Assembly: GCF_040195635.1 (NCBI RefSeq)
Contig: NZ_JBEFTX010000007.1
Coordinates: forward strand, 186,001 to 250,000
DNA from: Thermasporomyces sp040195635
Lineage (GTDB): Bacteria; Actinomycetota; Actinomycetes; Propionibacteriales; Actinopolymorphaceae
Reading direction: 5' to 3'
Length of the DNA stretch: 64,000 bases
Each line of letters starts with the position of its first letter. Positions within the stretch are counted from its first letter, which is position 1. The notes under the pieces were generated by a model. The model was not told where the DNA came from. It did not search any database and saw only the letters and a program-made list of their open reading frames with translations. Below, piece after piece: positions 17,472 to 26,171 of the stretch. The translations under genes and the position numbers were made by a program.

Positions 17472-18002
17472 ATGCCTCTGACGAACCCCTGGCTCGCAGG
17501 TCCCGCACCTGACGGAAGACTGTCGCGCCTGGAACTCGAAGAGCGGATTCTGAACCTTCTCTCAACTCACAACGTCGCCGTCATCGCCACGGTAAACGCG
17601 GACGGCTCGCCCGCCGCGACTCCCGTGCGCTACTACAGCCTGGGCTTCGAGATCTTCTACACCAGCTGGAACGGCTCGCCGAAGTCGCGCAATCTACGCC
17701 GTGACCCACGAGTTTCCGCCGGGATTGTCGCTCCACTCGTTGGCCAGGCCAGCAGCCGGGGCGCCCAGTTGTTCGGGACCGCCCGCACGTTGGAGCGGGA
17801 CAACCCGCACGCCGATCCCTACTGGGAGGCATTTCGATGGCAATCAGACCACGTCGAACGCGGTCGCACACTCGACGATTCGCCAGCTGACCCGCTGACG
17901 ATCATCACAGCCACGAAGATCGTCTACACCGAGCACTGGCTCCGCCGCTCCGGCCACGCGCCACGACAGATCTGGCTCGCGGACATCCAGCCTGAGAGTT
18001 GA
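17472..18002 (+). CDS. Pyridoxamine 5'-phosphate oxidase-like (PPOX/split beta-barrel) protein
   Basis: The 176-residue protein has the PPOX N-terminal pattern ILNLLSTHNVAVIATVNADG then SPAATPVRYYSLGFEIFYTS and GSPKSRNLRRDPRVSAGI, which together form the flavin or F420 phosphate site. Members are FMN, F420 or haem proteins reducing varied substrates. The C-terminal half (YWEAFRWQSDHVERGRTLDD) is not diagnostic. The cofactor and substrate cannot be set from sequence. It is convergent with the Nudix gene at 18008. Confidence 0.82.
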   Translation: MPLTNPWLAGPAPDGRLSRLELEERILNLLSTHNVAVIATVNADGSPAATPVRYYSLGFEIFYTSWNGSPKSRNLRRDPRVSAGIVAPLVGQASSRGAQLFGTARTLERDNPHADPYWEAFRWQSDHVERGRTLDDSPADPLTIITATKIVYTEHWLRRSGHAPRQIWLADIQPES

Positions 18003-18007
18003 TCACT

Positions 18008-18490
18008 TTAGTCATACCCTGACACGAGCCGATGACTCAAGACTTGAAGAGCTGTGTGGTTCTCTGCCCTGAGTTCGTGTGCGGCGCGATCGACGTCGAT
18101 CCAGAAGAAGTCGAACGCAATGAACTCCTCCGCCCCCGATGACGGACATGACTCGCCATGACGCCAGGCCCGCTGCACCGTGGAAGGCGAGAGGAGGTGA
18201 AAGTACCAGCGGTCGTGTAGTTCGTCGCAGCCGTAGGCCCGCATGTCGACGACTTGGTGATCCAGCAGGCCGCACAGGTGGAAGCCCGTCAGGCCGGACT
18301 CCTCCCACGCCTCGCGGAGAACGGCGTCTTCCGGCGTCTCGCCAGGCTCGATGGTGCCAGCGGGGACCTGGGTTCCGGTTCCTGGATGGTGAGGCTTGCG
18401 AAACACCAGCAACTGGTCTCCGTGAGTGATGAACGCGGATACCTTCTTCACAGTCGGCAGATGCTGCTGGGCGTCCACGCGGCACGTCAC
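18008..18490 (-). CDS. Nudix hydrolase coupled to the Eis-like acetyltransferase
   Basis: The 160-residue protein has the box GTIEPGETPEDAVLREAWEE followed by SGL, preceded by LLVFRKPHHPGTGTQVPAG. It starts at a GTG that overlaps the stop of the acetyltransferase gene (GTGA), so the two are made together. Nudix plus acetyltransferase pairs often act on nucleotide-linked or drug-like small molecules; the substrate is unknown. Confidence 0.9.
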   Translation of the reverse strand: MTCRVDAQQHLPTVKKVSAFITHGDQLLVFRKPHHPGTGTQVPAGTIEPGETPEDAVLREAWEESGLTGFHLCGLLDHQVVDMRAYGCDELHDRWYFHLLSPSTVQRAWRHGESCPSSGAEEFIAFDFFWIDVDRAAHELRAENHTALQVLSHRLVSGYD

Positions 18491-19830
18491 AGGGCGAAGA
18501 GGCGGGAGCTGGCTCTGGGAAACAGCACATCGATCAGCGGCCTGATCTCGGATGCGACCCAGACATCGGGATAGGCGGATCGTAACTCGTCCAGTGATCT
18601 GTGGCCGAACAGAAGTCGCAGGAAGACCAGCGGCGGGAATCCGCCGTTCGAGGACGTGTCATACGGCCCGAAGTCGGCGCTCTCGACGTCCTGCAGAATG
18701 CCGGCATCGAACTTGAGCCGCAGGCCGCCCCAATAGAAGTCGAAGGCCACGTCTCCGCTGTAGCCGACGAGCGATGATGCGGCAATGCGTCGTTCGAGGA
18801 CCGGCGCGATCGTACGCACGAAAGCAGGCAGGTCCGGCACCCGGATATACCACGCGTACGGTCCATCGTTGCGCGGCGCCCAGTCTGCCGAAAGCACCTG
18901 ATAAATGGGATGGGTGGCGCCGAGATCCAGCACTATTCTCGCCACGGGCTTATCGCGCGTCGACGGCACCTTCTCCCCCATGTCTTTCAGTCCACGCAGC
19001 AGCGAAGGCGCCATGGCATGGAGATTGCTCCCGGCCTGAAAGCCAAGCAGCCTGGGCCCGAAGCTGTCGCCGTGCCGGCCGTACGGCGAAAGCAGGAAAC
19101 CGCAGGGTGTCCCGCCAGCGGCCTCGATGACGCGGATCCGGGAATGAGCCTCGAGTGCATCTTCCGCATGCTCGGCGTCGATGTGGTAGCGCCAGAATTC
19201 TTCAGGAAGGCCGCAGGTCACCAAGCTGTCCCTTTGCTGGTGTCGATAACAGGCAGCGATGAAGGGAATGTCAGCGCGAGTGGCCTGACGGAGGCGATAG
19301 GGCTCCTCTCCCCCGTCTCTAAGCTCTGGAAGGAGCGCGGCCGGAAGGGTGACGCTGCCGCCAAGGTCGATCGCATACTCGTAGTCGAACTGCCGATAGA
19401 AGTACCGAATTCCGGTGATGCCCTGGATCAGGGTCCCGTCTTTCGCGGCGCGTTCGTGGACCGCGGAGAAGATGGCTCGGATCAGGCCCTTGTTTCGATA
19501 TCCCGGCTCTGTCGCCACGATTTCCGGCCGGCCGACAGCAATCGGTATGCCGTCGAACAACCACTCTTCGCGCAGGTAGCAGGTGCAGGCGACAATCGGA
19601 CTCCCGTCCTTGCTCGTGTCCTCCACCACGACGAAGTCGTCGGGGCCCATGAACGGATAGTCGACCCGCATGTAGCGGCGCACCGTGTCCATCAGCCCGT
19701 GGTTCGGTTCCTCGTCCTCGCGACCCCGAAAGACCGCCCCGACGAGTGCGGCGACAGCCTCGGTGTCGGCCGCTGTGGTCCAACGAAGGACCAGGCCGTC
19801 TCCCAGATCGCGTCGCATGTCTGTGCTCAT
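18487..19830 (-). CDS. Eis-like GNAT acetyltransferase (two GNAT folds plus SCP2-like C-terminus)
   Basis: The 447-residue length is that of Eis-type enzymes. The first GNAT domain has VGRPEIVATEPGYRNKGLIR as the acetyl-CoA loop; a second GNAT-like part spans residues about 195-300 (LRQATRADIPFIAACYRHQQ). The C-terminus (LRLKFDAGILQDVESADFGP through LRLLFGHRSLDELRSAYPDV) is the sterol-carrier-like domain. Eis enzymes acetylate several amines of aminoglycosides and other molecules. ATG 19830 is preferred for AAAGGATCAC just upstream. A resistance role is inference. Confidence 0.85.
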   Translation of the reverse strand: MSTDMRRDLGDGLVLRWTTAADTEAVAALVGAVFRGREDEEPNHGLMDTVRRYMRVDYPFMGPDDFVVVEDTSKDGSPIVACTCYLREEWLFDGIPIAVGRPEIVATEPGYRNKGLIRAIFSAVHERAAKDGTLIQGITGIRYFYRQFDYEYAIDLGGSVTLPAALLPELRDGGEEPYRLRQATRADIPFIAACYRHQQRDSLVTCGLPEEFWRYHIDAEHAEDALEAHSRIRVIEAAGGTPCGFLLSPYGRHGDSFGPRLLGFQAGSNLHAMAPSLLRGLKDMGEKVPSTRDKPVARIVLDLGATHPIYQVLSADWAPRNDGPYAWYIRVPDLPAFVRTIAPVLERRIAASSLVGYSGDVAFDFYWGGLRLKFDAGILQDVESADFGPYDTSSNGGFPPLVFLRLLFGHRSLDELRSAYPDVWVASEIRPLIDVLFPRASSRLFAL

Positions 19831-20009
19831 GTGATCCTTTCGCATCGTCGGTGGAAGTGACGCAACCTGAGGCACATCACCGACCACGGCTCAGGCGGGC
19901 CATGGTGGCGACCGTACCGGCTGAGCGCTCCCACTTCACCGTGGTTTTGCGTGAGGATCGCGGAGTCTTGTCCGCTTGGGAAAGCGTGCTTGGTCGGGGG
20001 TCGCCGGCG

Positions 20010-21596
20010 TTACCGCCGGAGCAGTGCGCCGGCGAAAACGGCCATGCCCGCCATGAGCAGGGCCGAGACAATCGCCGCGACCTGCATTCCCTGAGCGAAC
20101 GCCGCGAACGCGGAATCGCGCAGCGCCTCCGCCAGGGGTGCGGCCAGCTTGTCGGCCACCTTGACGGCCGCGGGCAGCGTCTCCCGCGCCATGTCGATCA
20201 CCCCAGATGGCAGGCCCGCCGAACGTGCCGACTCTCCCAGCTCCGCCCGGTAGACGGCGGTGCCGACACTTCCGAGCAGGGCGATCCCGAGGGCGCCGCC
20301 AAGCTCGGCGCCGGTCTCGGAGATCGCGGACGCGGCACCGGCCCGATCAGGCGGAGCGGCACCGACGACGAGATCGGACGCCAGTGCCATGACGGCACTG
20401 ATGCCGATCACCATCACGCCGAGTCCGAGCAGCAGCACCGCGAGACCTGAACCTGGCCGGACCTGCGTCACGACGGCGAATCCCGCTGCGATCATCGCCA
20501 GTCCGGCAGCGACAACCGTGCCGGCGCCGGTCCGGCGTACCAGCGAAGCCGCTGCCAGCGCGCCCACCGGCATGACCGCGACCACCGGCAGGTTCCACAG
20601 CGCGGCAGTGAACGGCCGCATCCCAAGGACCAGCTGGAGGTACTGCGACGTGAAGAACAGGAACCCCACCATCGCGAACATGGTCACCGTGCTCACCGCG
20701 ATCGCCGTCCCGAACGCCCGATGGGCGAACAGGCCCAGGTCGATCAGCGGTTCGACCAACCGGCGTTGCCGCATGACGAAGGCTGCGCCCATCGCGAGGC
20801 CGGAGACGATGTACAGGGCCGCCACCGGTCCGAGGCCGCCCTCGGCGTACTCCTTCACACCGTAGATCACCATCAGGACGGCCATCGTGGACAGCGCGGC
20901 ACTCGCGAGGTCGAAGGGACCTGACCGCGCCGGGCGGAACTCCGGCAGCAGGAACCGACCGAGAGCCAGCAGCAGCACCATGAACGGCACGTTGATCAGG
21001 AAGACCGAGCCCCACCAGAACGCCTCCAGCAGCAGCCCGCCGACCAGTGGCCCCACGAGCGCGCCACCGGAGAAGCCCGCGGTCCAGATGGCGATGGCCC
21101 TACGCCGCTGCGCGGGATCGTGGAATATGTTCCGGATCAGCGAGAGCGTGGATGGTGCCAGCGTCGCCCCCGCCACGCCCATGACGGCGCGGCTCAGGAT
21201 GAGCATGGTGGCGCTGGTGGAGTACGCCGCGAGGATCGACGAGAGCCCGAACGCCGCCGCGCCGATCAGGAGCAACCGCCGCCGCCCGATCCGATCGCCG
21301 AGCGTGCCCATCGTGATCAGCAGTCCCGCCAGCAGGAACCCGTAGACGTCCATGATCCACAACAGCTGGGAGCTGTCCGGCTCGAGATCCGCGCTCAGGA
21401 ACGGCAGCGCGAACGACAGCACCGACATGTCCATCGACACCAGCAGACAGGGCAGGACGAGGACGGCCAGCCCGACCCACTCCCCCCGCCCGGCTCGCGG
21501 AGCCCCGTGTGCGCTGTCCGTTTCGTCCGGGGCCGTATGGCCCGCCTGGCCGCTCCGCCCGCGCCCCGCGGCCGTCCCCAGCTGTCCATCGCTCAT
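20010..21596 (-). CDS. MFS multidrug exporter, DHA2 14-TM family (QacA/LfrA-like)
   Basis: The 528-residue protein shows about 14 membrane segments. Motif D1/TM1 is LPCLLVSMDMSVLSFALPFL, motif A LGDRIGRRRLLLIGAAAFGL, and motif C lies in SRAVMGVAGATLAPSTLSLI. The large loop near the C-terminus (residues about 455-495) is typical of QacA-type proteins. It would expel cationic drugs or dyes using the proton gradient. It is divergent from a TetR gene with a palindromic operator between them, the usual layout for an inducible pump. Confidence 0.92.
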   Translation of the reverse strand: MSDGQLGTAAGRGRSGQAGHTAPDETDSAHGAPRAGRGEWVGLAVLVLPCLLVSMDMSVLSFALPFLSADLEPDSSQLLWIMDVYGFLLAGLLITMGTLGDRIGRRRLLLIGAAAFGLSSILAAYSTSATMLILSRAVMGVAGATLAPSTLSLIRNIFHDPAQRRRAIAIWTAGFSGGALVGPLVGGLLLEAFWWGSVFLINVPFMVLLLALGRFLLPEFRPARSGPFDLASAALSTMAVLMVIYGVKEYAEGGLGPVAALYIVSGLAMGAAFVMRQRRLVEPLIDLGLFAHRAFGTAIAVSTVTMFAMVGFLFFTSQYLQLVLGMRPFTAALWNLPVVAVMPVGALAAASLVRRTGAGTVVAAGLAMIAAGFAVVTQVRPGSGLAVLLLGLGVMVIGISAVMALASDLVVGAAPPDRAGAASAISETGAELGGALGIALLGSVGTAVYRAELGESARSAGLPSGVIDMARETLPAAVKVADKLAAPLAEALRDSAFAAFAQGMQVAAIVSALLMAGMAVFAGALLRR

Positions 21597-21619
21597 GACG
21601 CACGACTGTACGCTCGTCT

Positions 21620-21633
21620 TATACATTTGTATA
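21620..21633. promoter_or_regulatory. Palindromic operator between exporter and TetR gene
   Basis: TATACA-TT-TGTATA is a perfect inverted repeat in the 73-base divergent gap. Flanking bases extend it imperfectly (CGTC to the left, GACG to the right), giving a dyad of over 30 bases. TetR proteins of this class bind such sites and block both promoters. Its A+T richness stands out in this GC-rich DNA. Confidence 0.7.
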
Positions 21634-21669
21634 GGACGTACGTATAGACGGCAGGCTAGGATCGCTGTC

Positions 21670-22311
21670 ATGGGTCATCGGGAGCAGCTTCTGGCCGGAG
21701 CGAAGCAGTGCCTCAAGCAGCGTGGTTATGCGCGGACCACGGCGAGGGACATCGTTGCCGCGTCCGGGACGAACCTCGCCTCGATCGGCTACCACTTCGG
21801 CTCCAAGGAGGCGCTGCTCCTGGCCGCCCTGATCGAGGCGTTCGGCGAGTGGGACGAGGAGTTCGTCGGCTTCGCCCGCACCACCGCGCAGCGAGGCGGG
21901 AGCCTGGTCGAACAGTGGGAGACGATCTGGACCTGGGTGGTTGATTCGTTCGACCGGCTGCGGCCGCTGATGGTCGCCCATCTCGAGGCGGTCGCGCAGG
22001 CCCAGCACATCCCCGCCCTTCGCCAACAGCTTGCCGACTACTACGAGAGGTCCCGGTCGGAGTACGTCTCCACCGCCGCTGACCTCGACCTGTCCGACGA
22101 GGAGGGTGCCGGGCAGCCGGGTGCCGGACAGGCGGCCGGGGTGGACCTCGCGACCCGGGCGGTCGGATCGTTCCACATGGCGCTGATCGACGGGTTGATG
22201 GTGCAGTGGCTGATCGATCCCGAACGCACGCCCTCCGCCCAGGAGCTGGGCCAGGCGTGGCGCGCCCTGATGGCCGCCCAATCCCCGCAGGGGCAGCGCT
22301 CCCACGGGTAG
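21670..22311 (+). CDS. TetR/AcrR-family repressor, probable regulator of the adjacent exporter
   Basis: The 213-residue protein has a TetR helix-turn-helix at residues about 10-50: KQRGYARTTARDIVAASGTN then LASIGYHFGSKEALLLAALI. The C-terminal ligand domain is variable, as expected. ATG 21670 begins right before the HTH. Its stop is 10 bases before the oligopeptidase gene, so the two may be co-transcribed. The divergent MFS gene and the intervening palindrome support local repression relieved by an exported compound. Confidence 0.92.
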   Translation: MGHREQLLAGAKQCLKQRGYARTTARDIVAASGTNLASIGYHFGSKEALLLAALIEAFGEWDEEFVGFARTTAQRGGSLVEQWETIWTWVVDSFDRLRPLMVAHLEAVAQAQHIPALRQQLADYYERSRSEYVSTAADLDLSDEEGAGQPGAGQAAGVDLATRAVGSFHMALIDGLMVQWLIDPERTPSAQELGQAWRALMAAQSPQGQRSHG

Positions 22312-22321
22312 GGTCGTCGCC

Positions 22322-24463
22322 ATGCCGACACCACCCCGACCCGCCCAGCGCCCGGTGGTCCACCGTCACCACGGCGACGAGCGGACCGACGAGTACGCCT
22401 GGCTGCGCGAGCGGGACAACCCCGCGACCCTGGCCCACCTCGAGGCCGAGAACGCCTACACCGAGCAGACGCTGTCCCACCTCGAAGGGCTTCGCGGCGA
22501 ACTGTTCGAGGAGTTCCGCTCCCGCATCCAGGAGACCGACGAGGATGTGCCTGCCCGTGACGGCGCGTGGGAGTACTACACCCGCACCGTGGAGGGCCTG
22601 CAGTATCCGATCTTCGCCCGACAGCCCCTGCGCTCAGGAAAGCCTGGCGGCGCCAAGGAGCAGGTGCTCCTCGACTGCAACCAGGCCGCCGAAGGCACGG
22701 AGTACTTCGCCCTTGGCGCGTTCGCCGTCTCCGCCGCCGGACGGCTCCTTGCGTACTCCGCCGACACCAACGGCAGCGAGGAGTTCGAACTGCGGGCCAA
22801 GGACCTGCAGACCGGCGAGCTTCTGCCCGATGTCATCACGCCGACCGGCTATGGCGCGGCGTGGTCGGCCGACGAGCAGTACCTCTTCTACACCACGCTC
22901 GACGCCGCACACCGGCCCTGGAAGCTGTGGCGACACCGGCTGGGCACCGACCCGAGCGAGGACGTGTGCGTCCACACAGAGTCCGACGAGGCGTTCTATC
23001 TCGGCATCGGGCGTACCCGTTCGCGCGAGTGGCTCGTCATGGGTCTGCACGCGACCGAGTCCAGCGAGGTACGGATCCTGCGCGCGGACGACCCGGAGGG
23101 CGACTGGCGGGTGGTGGCGGGCCGGCGACCTGGCGTCGAGTACTCCGTCGACCACCACGGCGACCGGTTCCTGATCGTCACCAACGACGCGGGGCCGGAC
23201 TTCCGGCTCGCGCAGGCCCCGGTTGACGATCCCGGACCTGACCACTGGGTGGACGTCATCCCCCACCAGCAGGGCGTACGCATCGTGTCGGTCGACGCGT
23301 TCGCGCGTCACGTCGTGGTGTCCCTGCGAGAGGACGGCCGTACCGAGCTCGACATCATCGCCGCCGACGCGTTCGCGGGTGACCCGCGCGACGGCGCGCC
23401 TCTCGCGGCGGGAAGCCGGCGCCGGCTCGACTTCGACGAGCCGATCTACACCGTGGACGTCGGCGTCAACCGGGAGTTCGACACGAGCACGCTCCGCATC
23501 GACTACGCGTCGCTCACCACCCCGAGCTCGGTCATCGACATCGACCTCGACACCGACAGCCGAGAGCTGCGCAAACAGCAACCTGTCCTGAACGTCGACC
23601 TCGGCAGGTACAGGTCCGCGCGAGAGTGGGCGACGGCAGCCGACGGCACCAAGATCCCGATCTCGTTGGTATGGCGCGACGACCGGCCCGCCGGTGGGCC
23701 GCTGCTGCTCTACGGCTACGGGTCGTACGAACATTCGATGGACCCGTGGTTCTCGACCCTGCGGCTGTCGCTGCTCGACCGCGGCCTGGCGTTCGCGATC
23801 GCACACGTGCGTGGCGGTGGTGAGCTGGGACGCGCGTGGTACGAACACGGCAAGCGGCTGGAGAAGCCCAACACCTTCACCGACTTCGTCGCCTGCGCCG
23901 ACTATCTCGTCGAGACCGGGTGGACGAGTCGGGACGGGCTCGCGATCCGTGGTGGATCGGCTGGTGGGCTGCTGATCGGCGCGGTCCTCAACCTGCGCCC
24001 CGACCTGTGCGCGGCGGCGGTCGCCGAGGTGCCGTTCGTCGACGCGCTGACGACCATCCTCGACCCCTCCCTGCCGCTCACGGTGCGGGAGTGGGACGAG
24101 TGGGGCAACCCGGTCGAGGACCCCGAGGTGTACGCCGTCATGAAGTCGTACGCCCCCTTCGACAACGTCGCCGAGCGCGACTACCCCGCTATCTACGCCA
24201 CGGCCGGCCTCAACGACCCGAGGGTGAGCTACTGGGAGCCCGCCAAGTGGGTGGCGCGGCTGCGGGACCGGATGACCGGCGGCGGACCGGTGGTGTTGAA
24301 GACCGAACTCGGCGCCGGCCACGGCGGTCCGTCCGGGCGCTACGACGCCTGGAAGGACGAGGCGGGCGTGCATGCGTTCGTTCTCGACACGGTGAAGGCG
24401 GTGAACGGCGTGAGCGCCGGGGCCGGGGTCCCCGCGGCCGACACCGGTAGCGACGCCGGCTGA
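22322..24463 (+). CDS. ptrB: Oligopeptidase B / S9 family prolyl-oligopeptidase-type serine peptidase
   Basis: The 713-residue protein matches the S9A family. The N-terminus has the family block RHHGDERTDEYAWLRERDNP; a seven-bladed propeller region follows to about residue 435. The catalytic triad is Ser546 in GGSAGG, Asp632 in GLNDPRVSYWE and His667 in GAGHGG. Oligopeptidase B cleaves short peptides after Arg/Lys in the cytoplasm. EVPFVDALTTILDPSLPLT is typical of OpB rather than prolyl oligopeptidase. The ATG is 11 bases after the TetR stop, and a perfect 14-base hairpin terminator follows. Confidence 0.92.
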   Translation: MPTPPRPAQRPVVHRHHGDERTDEYAWLRERDNPATLAHLEAENAYTEQTLSHLEGLRGELFEEFRSRIQETDEDVPARDGAWEYYTRTVEGLQYPIFARQPLRSGKPGGAKEQVLLDCNQAAEGTEYFALGAFAVSAAGRLLAYSADTNGSEEFELRAKDLQTGELLPDVITPTGYGAAWSADEQYLFYTTLDAAHRPWKLWRHRLGTDPSEDVCVHTESDEAFYLGIGRTRSREWLVMGLHATESSEVRILRADDPEGDWRVVAGRRPGVEYSVDHHGDRFLIVTNDAGPDFRLAQAPVDDPGPDHWVDVIPHQQGVRIVSVDAFARHVVVSLREDGRTELDIIAADAFAGDPRDGAPLAAGSRRRLDFDEPIYTVDVGVNREFDTSTLRIDYASLTTPSSVIDIDLDTDSRELRKQQPVLNVDLGRYRSAREWATAADGTKIPISLVWRDDRPAGGPLLLYGYGSYEHSMDPWFSTLRLSLLDRGLAFAIAHVRGGGELGRAWYEHGKRLEKPNTFTDFVACADYLVETGWTSRDGLAIRGGSAGGLLIGAVLNLRPDLCAAAVAEVPFVDALTTILDPSLPLTVREWDEWGNPVEDPEVYAVMKSYAPFDNVAERDYPAIYATAGLNDPRVSYWEPAKWVARLRDRMTGGGPVVLKTELGAGHGGPSGRYDAWKDEAGVHAFVLDTVKAVNGVSAGAGVPAADTGSDAG

Positions 24464-24511
24464 GAAGCCCATCCTGGCCGCCAGCCCGGAGGGTCACGGG
24501 AGGTAGAGCCC

Positions 24512-24547
24512 AAGGCACGCTGCTCCCCCGAGAGAGCAGCGTGCCTT
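24512..24547 (+). terminator. Intrinsic terminator after the oligopeptidase gene
   Basis: Perfect 14-base arms (24512-24525 and 24534-24547) flank an 8-base loop. The arms begin AA and end TT, giving a short T run on the right side. It lies 48 bases after the stop. Confidence 0.8.
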
Positions 24548-24768
24548 GCGCTACACGTCCGGCCCCTCCCTCCCGACGTGGGCCGGCCAGGCTGGTACTG
24601 GGCCCAGCCGCCGATGAGGCGTACGACAGGATGCACGGCACCGCTAGCACGCCGATGACATATCGCTGACGCGGCCAAAGTCCTTCCTCCGGCGGACCCG
24701 CTGAGCGCCTGGTAGCAGCATCCCCGCATCGACGACCTCGGCAGAATCGCTTGAGCCGGGCGATGGTT

Positions 24769-24821
24769 CCGTAAACTACCTCTTGAAGAGGCTCTATAGG
24801 GAAGCCTGAGGTATGTTACGG
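24769..24821. promoter_or_regulatory. Nested inverted repeats before the HTH gene (likely operator)
   Basis: CCGTAAACTACCTC (24769-24782) and GAGGTATGTTACGG (24808-24821) are complementary at 12 of 14 positions. Inside lies a perfect 6-1-6 repeat CCTCTT-G-AAGAGG (24779-24791). The right arm ends 8 bases before ATG 24830. This looks like an autoregulatory site for the HTH protein, or a leader RNA hairpin. Confidence 0.5.
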
Positions 24822-24829
24822 TAGGACAC

Positions 24830-25270
24830 ATGCAGCAAGAGTTGTTCACGGCAGACGAGGTTGCCGAGCGGCTTGGCCTGCACGTGCGGACGGTGCGCAA
24901 CTACGTCAGGGACGGGCGGCTGAAGGCTGTCCGGATCGGCAAGCAGTACCGGATCGCGCGCGCGGACCTCGAGGCGTTCACCGGCCAACCCGTCGAGCCT
25001 GCCGTGCGGGAGTCGGTCTCCCGCCATCGCCATGTCGCAGTGTCGAGCATCGTGGACATCGATGCGATCAGCCCTGAGACGGCAAGCCGGGTGAGCACCT
25101 TGCTGACCGGTGCGACCGCCCATCGCCGCGAGGGCGATGAGCAGTTGCGCCTGGAGACCATCTACGACGAACGGCGGGCCCACCTGAAGATCGTCGTGCT
25201 GGGCAGCCTCACCACCAGTGCGTACATCTTCGGCCTGATCAGCGCCGTCATCGAGGAGGCGGACGCGTGA
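24830..25270 (+). CDS. MerR/excisionase-type helix-turn-helix protein
   Basis: The 146-residue protein starts with an excisionase-type winged helix (residues 5-55): ELFTADEVAERLGLHVRTVR then NYVRDGRLKAVRIGKQYRIA. The second half (residues about 68-146) ends in ERRAHLKIVVLGSLTTSAYI and may be a small ligand-binding or dimerisation domain. Its stop overlaps the GTG of the hydrolase, so the two form an operon. No integrase is nearby, so a role as a transcriptional regulator is more likely than as an excision factor. Confidence 0.85.
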   Translation: MQQELFTADEVAERLGLHVRTVRNYVRDGRLKAVRIGKQYRIARADLEAFTGQPVEPAVRESVSRHRHVAVSSIVDIDAISPETASRVSTLLTGATAHRREGDEQLRLETIYDERRAHLKIVVLGSLTTSAYIFGLISAVIEEADA

Positions 25271-26133
25271 GCGACATCTACCGATCCGAGGCCGGGCGCC
25301 GCCTGCTGCATGAGCAGTATCGCAAGGCGCTGGAGGCCTGGCCGGTCGACCACCAACAGCTACGCGTACCGACTCCTGAGGGCGAGACGTTCGTCATCGC
25401 GTCCGGTCCCGCCACCGCTCCCCCACTGGTGCTGTTCCACGGCTCCGGAAGCAACTCGGCGCAGTGGATCGGCTGGATCTCCGACCTCGCCGCGCGCTTC
25501 CGGGTGTACGCCATCGACATGATCGGCGAGCCGGGCTTCAGCCCGCCGTCTCGTCCGCCTCTGAGGTCGGACGGATACGCCGTGTGGCTGGATGCCGTCC
25601 TGGACTTCCTCGGGCTTGATCGGGTGTCGGTCATGGGGTACTCCCTCGGCGGCTGGCTGGCGTTGGACTACGCCACGCGGCGGCCCGGCCGGGTGGAACG
25701 CCTGTCGCTGTCGTGCCCGGCCGGCGTCGGCCGACAGAAGAAGGGCTTCCTACTCAAGGCGATGTTGCTGAGCCCGCTCGGTCGGTGGGGGCGGCGCAAG
25801 TCGGTGACGGGGGTGCTCGGTCCAGGGCTGTCGACGTTGGAACCAGCGGTGGCAACATCGATCGTCGAGCAGGTTCTGGCCGTGTCGAAGCACTACAGAT
25901 TCCGCACGGACGAGCTTCCCGTCTTCGACGACCGGGCGTTGCACAGGCTGACCATGCCTCTGCACGTACTTGTCGGGGAGTTGGACGTCATGATGGACTC
26001 CGCCGAGACCAAGCGGCGGCTCGAAGCCGCCGCACCACACGCGACCGTGCGCCTGCTTCCCGGCATCGGTCATTTCGTTCCCCCGCACCCGGCTGCGGAA
26101 CTCGATTTCCTGACGGGCACCCGGCAGGGGTAG
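25267..26133 (+). CDS. Alpha/beta-fold hydrolase coupled to the HTH gene
   Basis: The 288-residue protein starts at a GTG inside the previous stop (GTGA). Features are the oxyanion motif LVLFHGSGSNSAQW, serine nucleophile in VMGYSLGGWLALDYA, acidic residue in VLVGELDVMMDSAET and the late catalytic His in LPGIGHFVPPHPAAEL. It is a soluble carboxylester-type hydrolase with unknown substrate. The coupling suggests that the HTH protein responds to its substrate or product. Confidence 0.88.
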   Translation: MSDIYRSEAGRRLLHEQYRKALEAWPVDHQQLRVPTPEGETFVIASGPATAPPLVLFHGSGSNSAQWIGWISDLAARFRVYAIDMIGEPGFSPPSRPPLRSDGYAVWLDAVLDFLGLDRVSVMGYSLGGWLALDYATRRPGRVERLSLSCPAGVGRQKKGFLLKAMLLSPLGRWGRRKSVTGVLGPGLSTLEPAVATSIVEQVLAVSKHYRFRTDELPVFDDRALHRLTMPLHVLVGELDVMMDSAETKRRLEAAAPHATVRLLPGIGHFVPPHPAAELDFLTGTRQG

Positions 26134-26171
26134 CCGCCCAGCCGCGGCGCGCCCGATCACGCGCTCACCCG

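Larger units (their letters stand above)
24464..24829. other. 366-base intergenic region: terminator plus operator-like repeats
   Basis: No gene was found here. The first part holds the terminator of the oligopeptidase gene (24512-24547). The last 60 bases hold nested inverted repeats before the HTH gene (24769-24821). Nothing recognisable lies between about 24550 and 24765. Confidence 0.6.

Noticed and set aside
22634..24472. A 612-codon minus-strand frame over the oligopeptidase gene
   Set aside because: Antisense shadow of a protein with a complete catalytic triad; no domain in the frame.
24830..25270. Excisionase of an integrated element
   Set aside because: No integrase, attachment-site repeat or phage gene is nearby; the coupled hydrolase points to a regulator.
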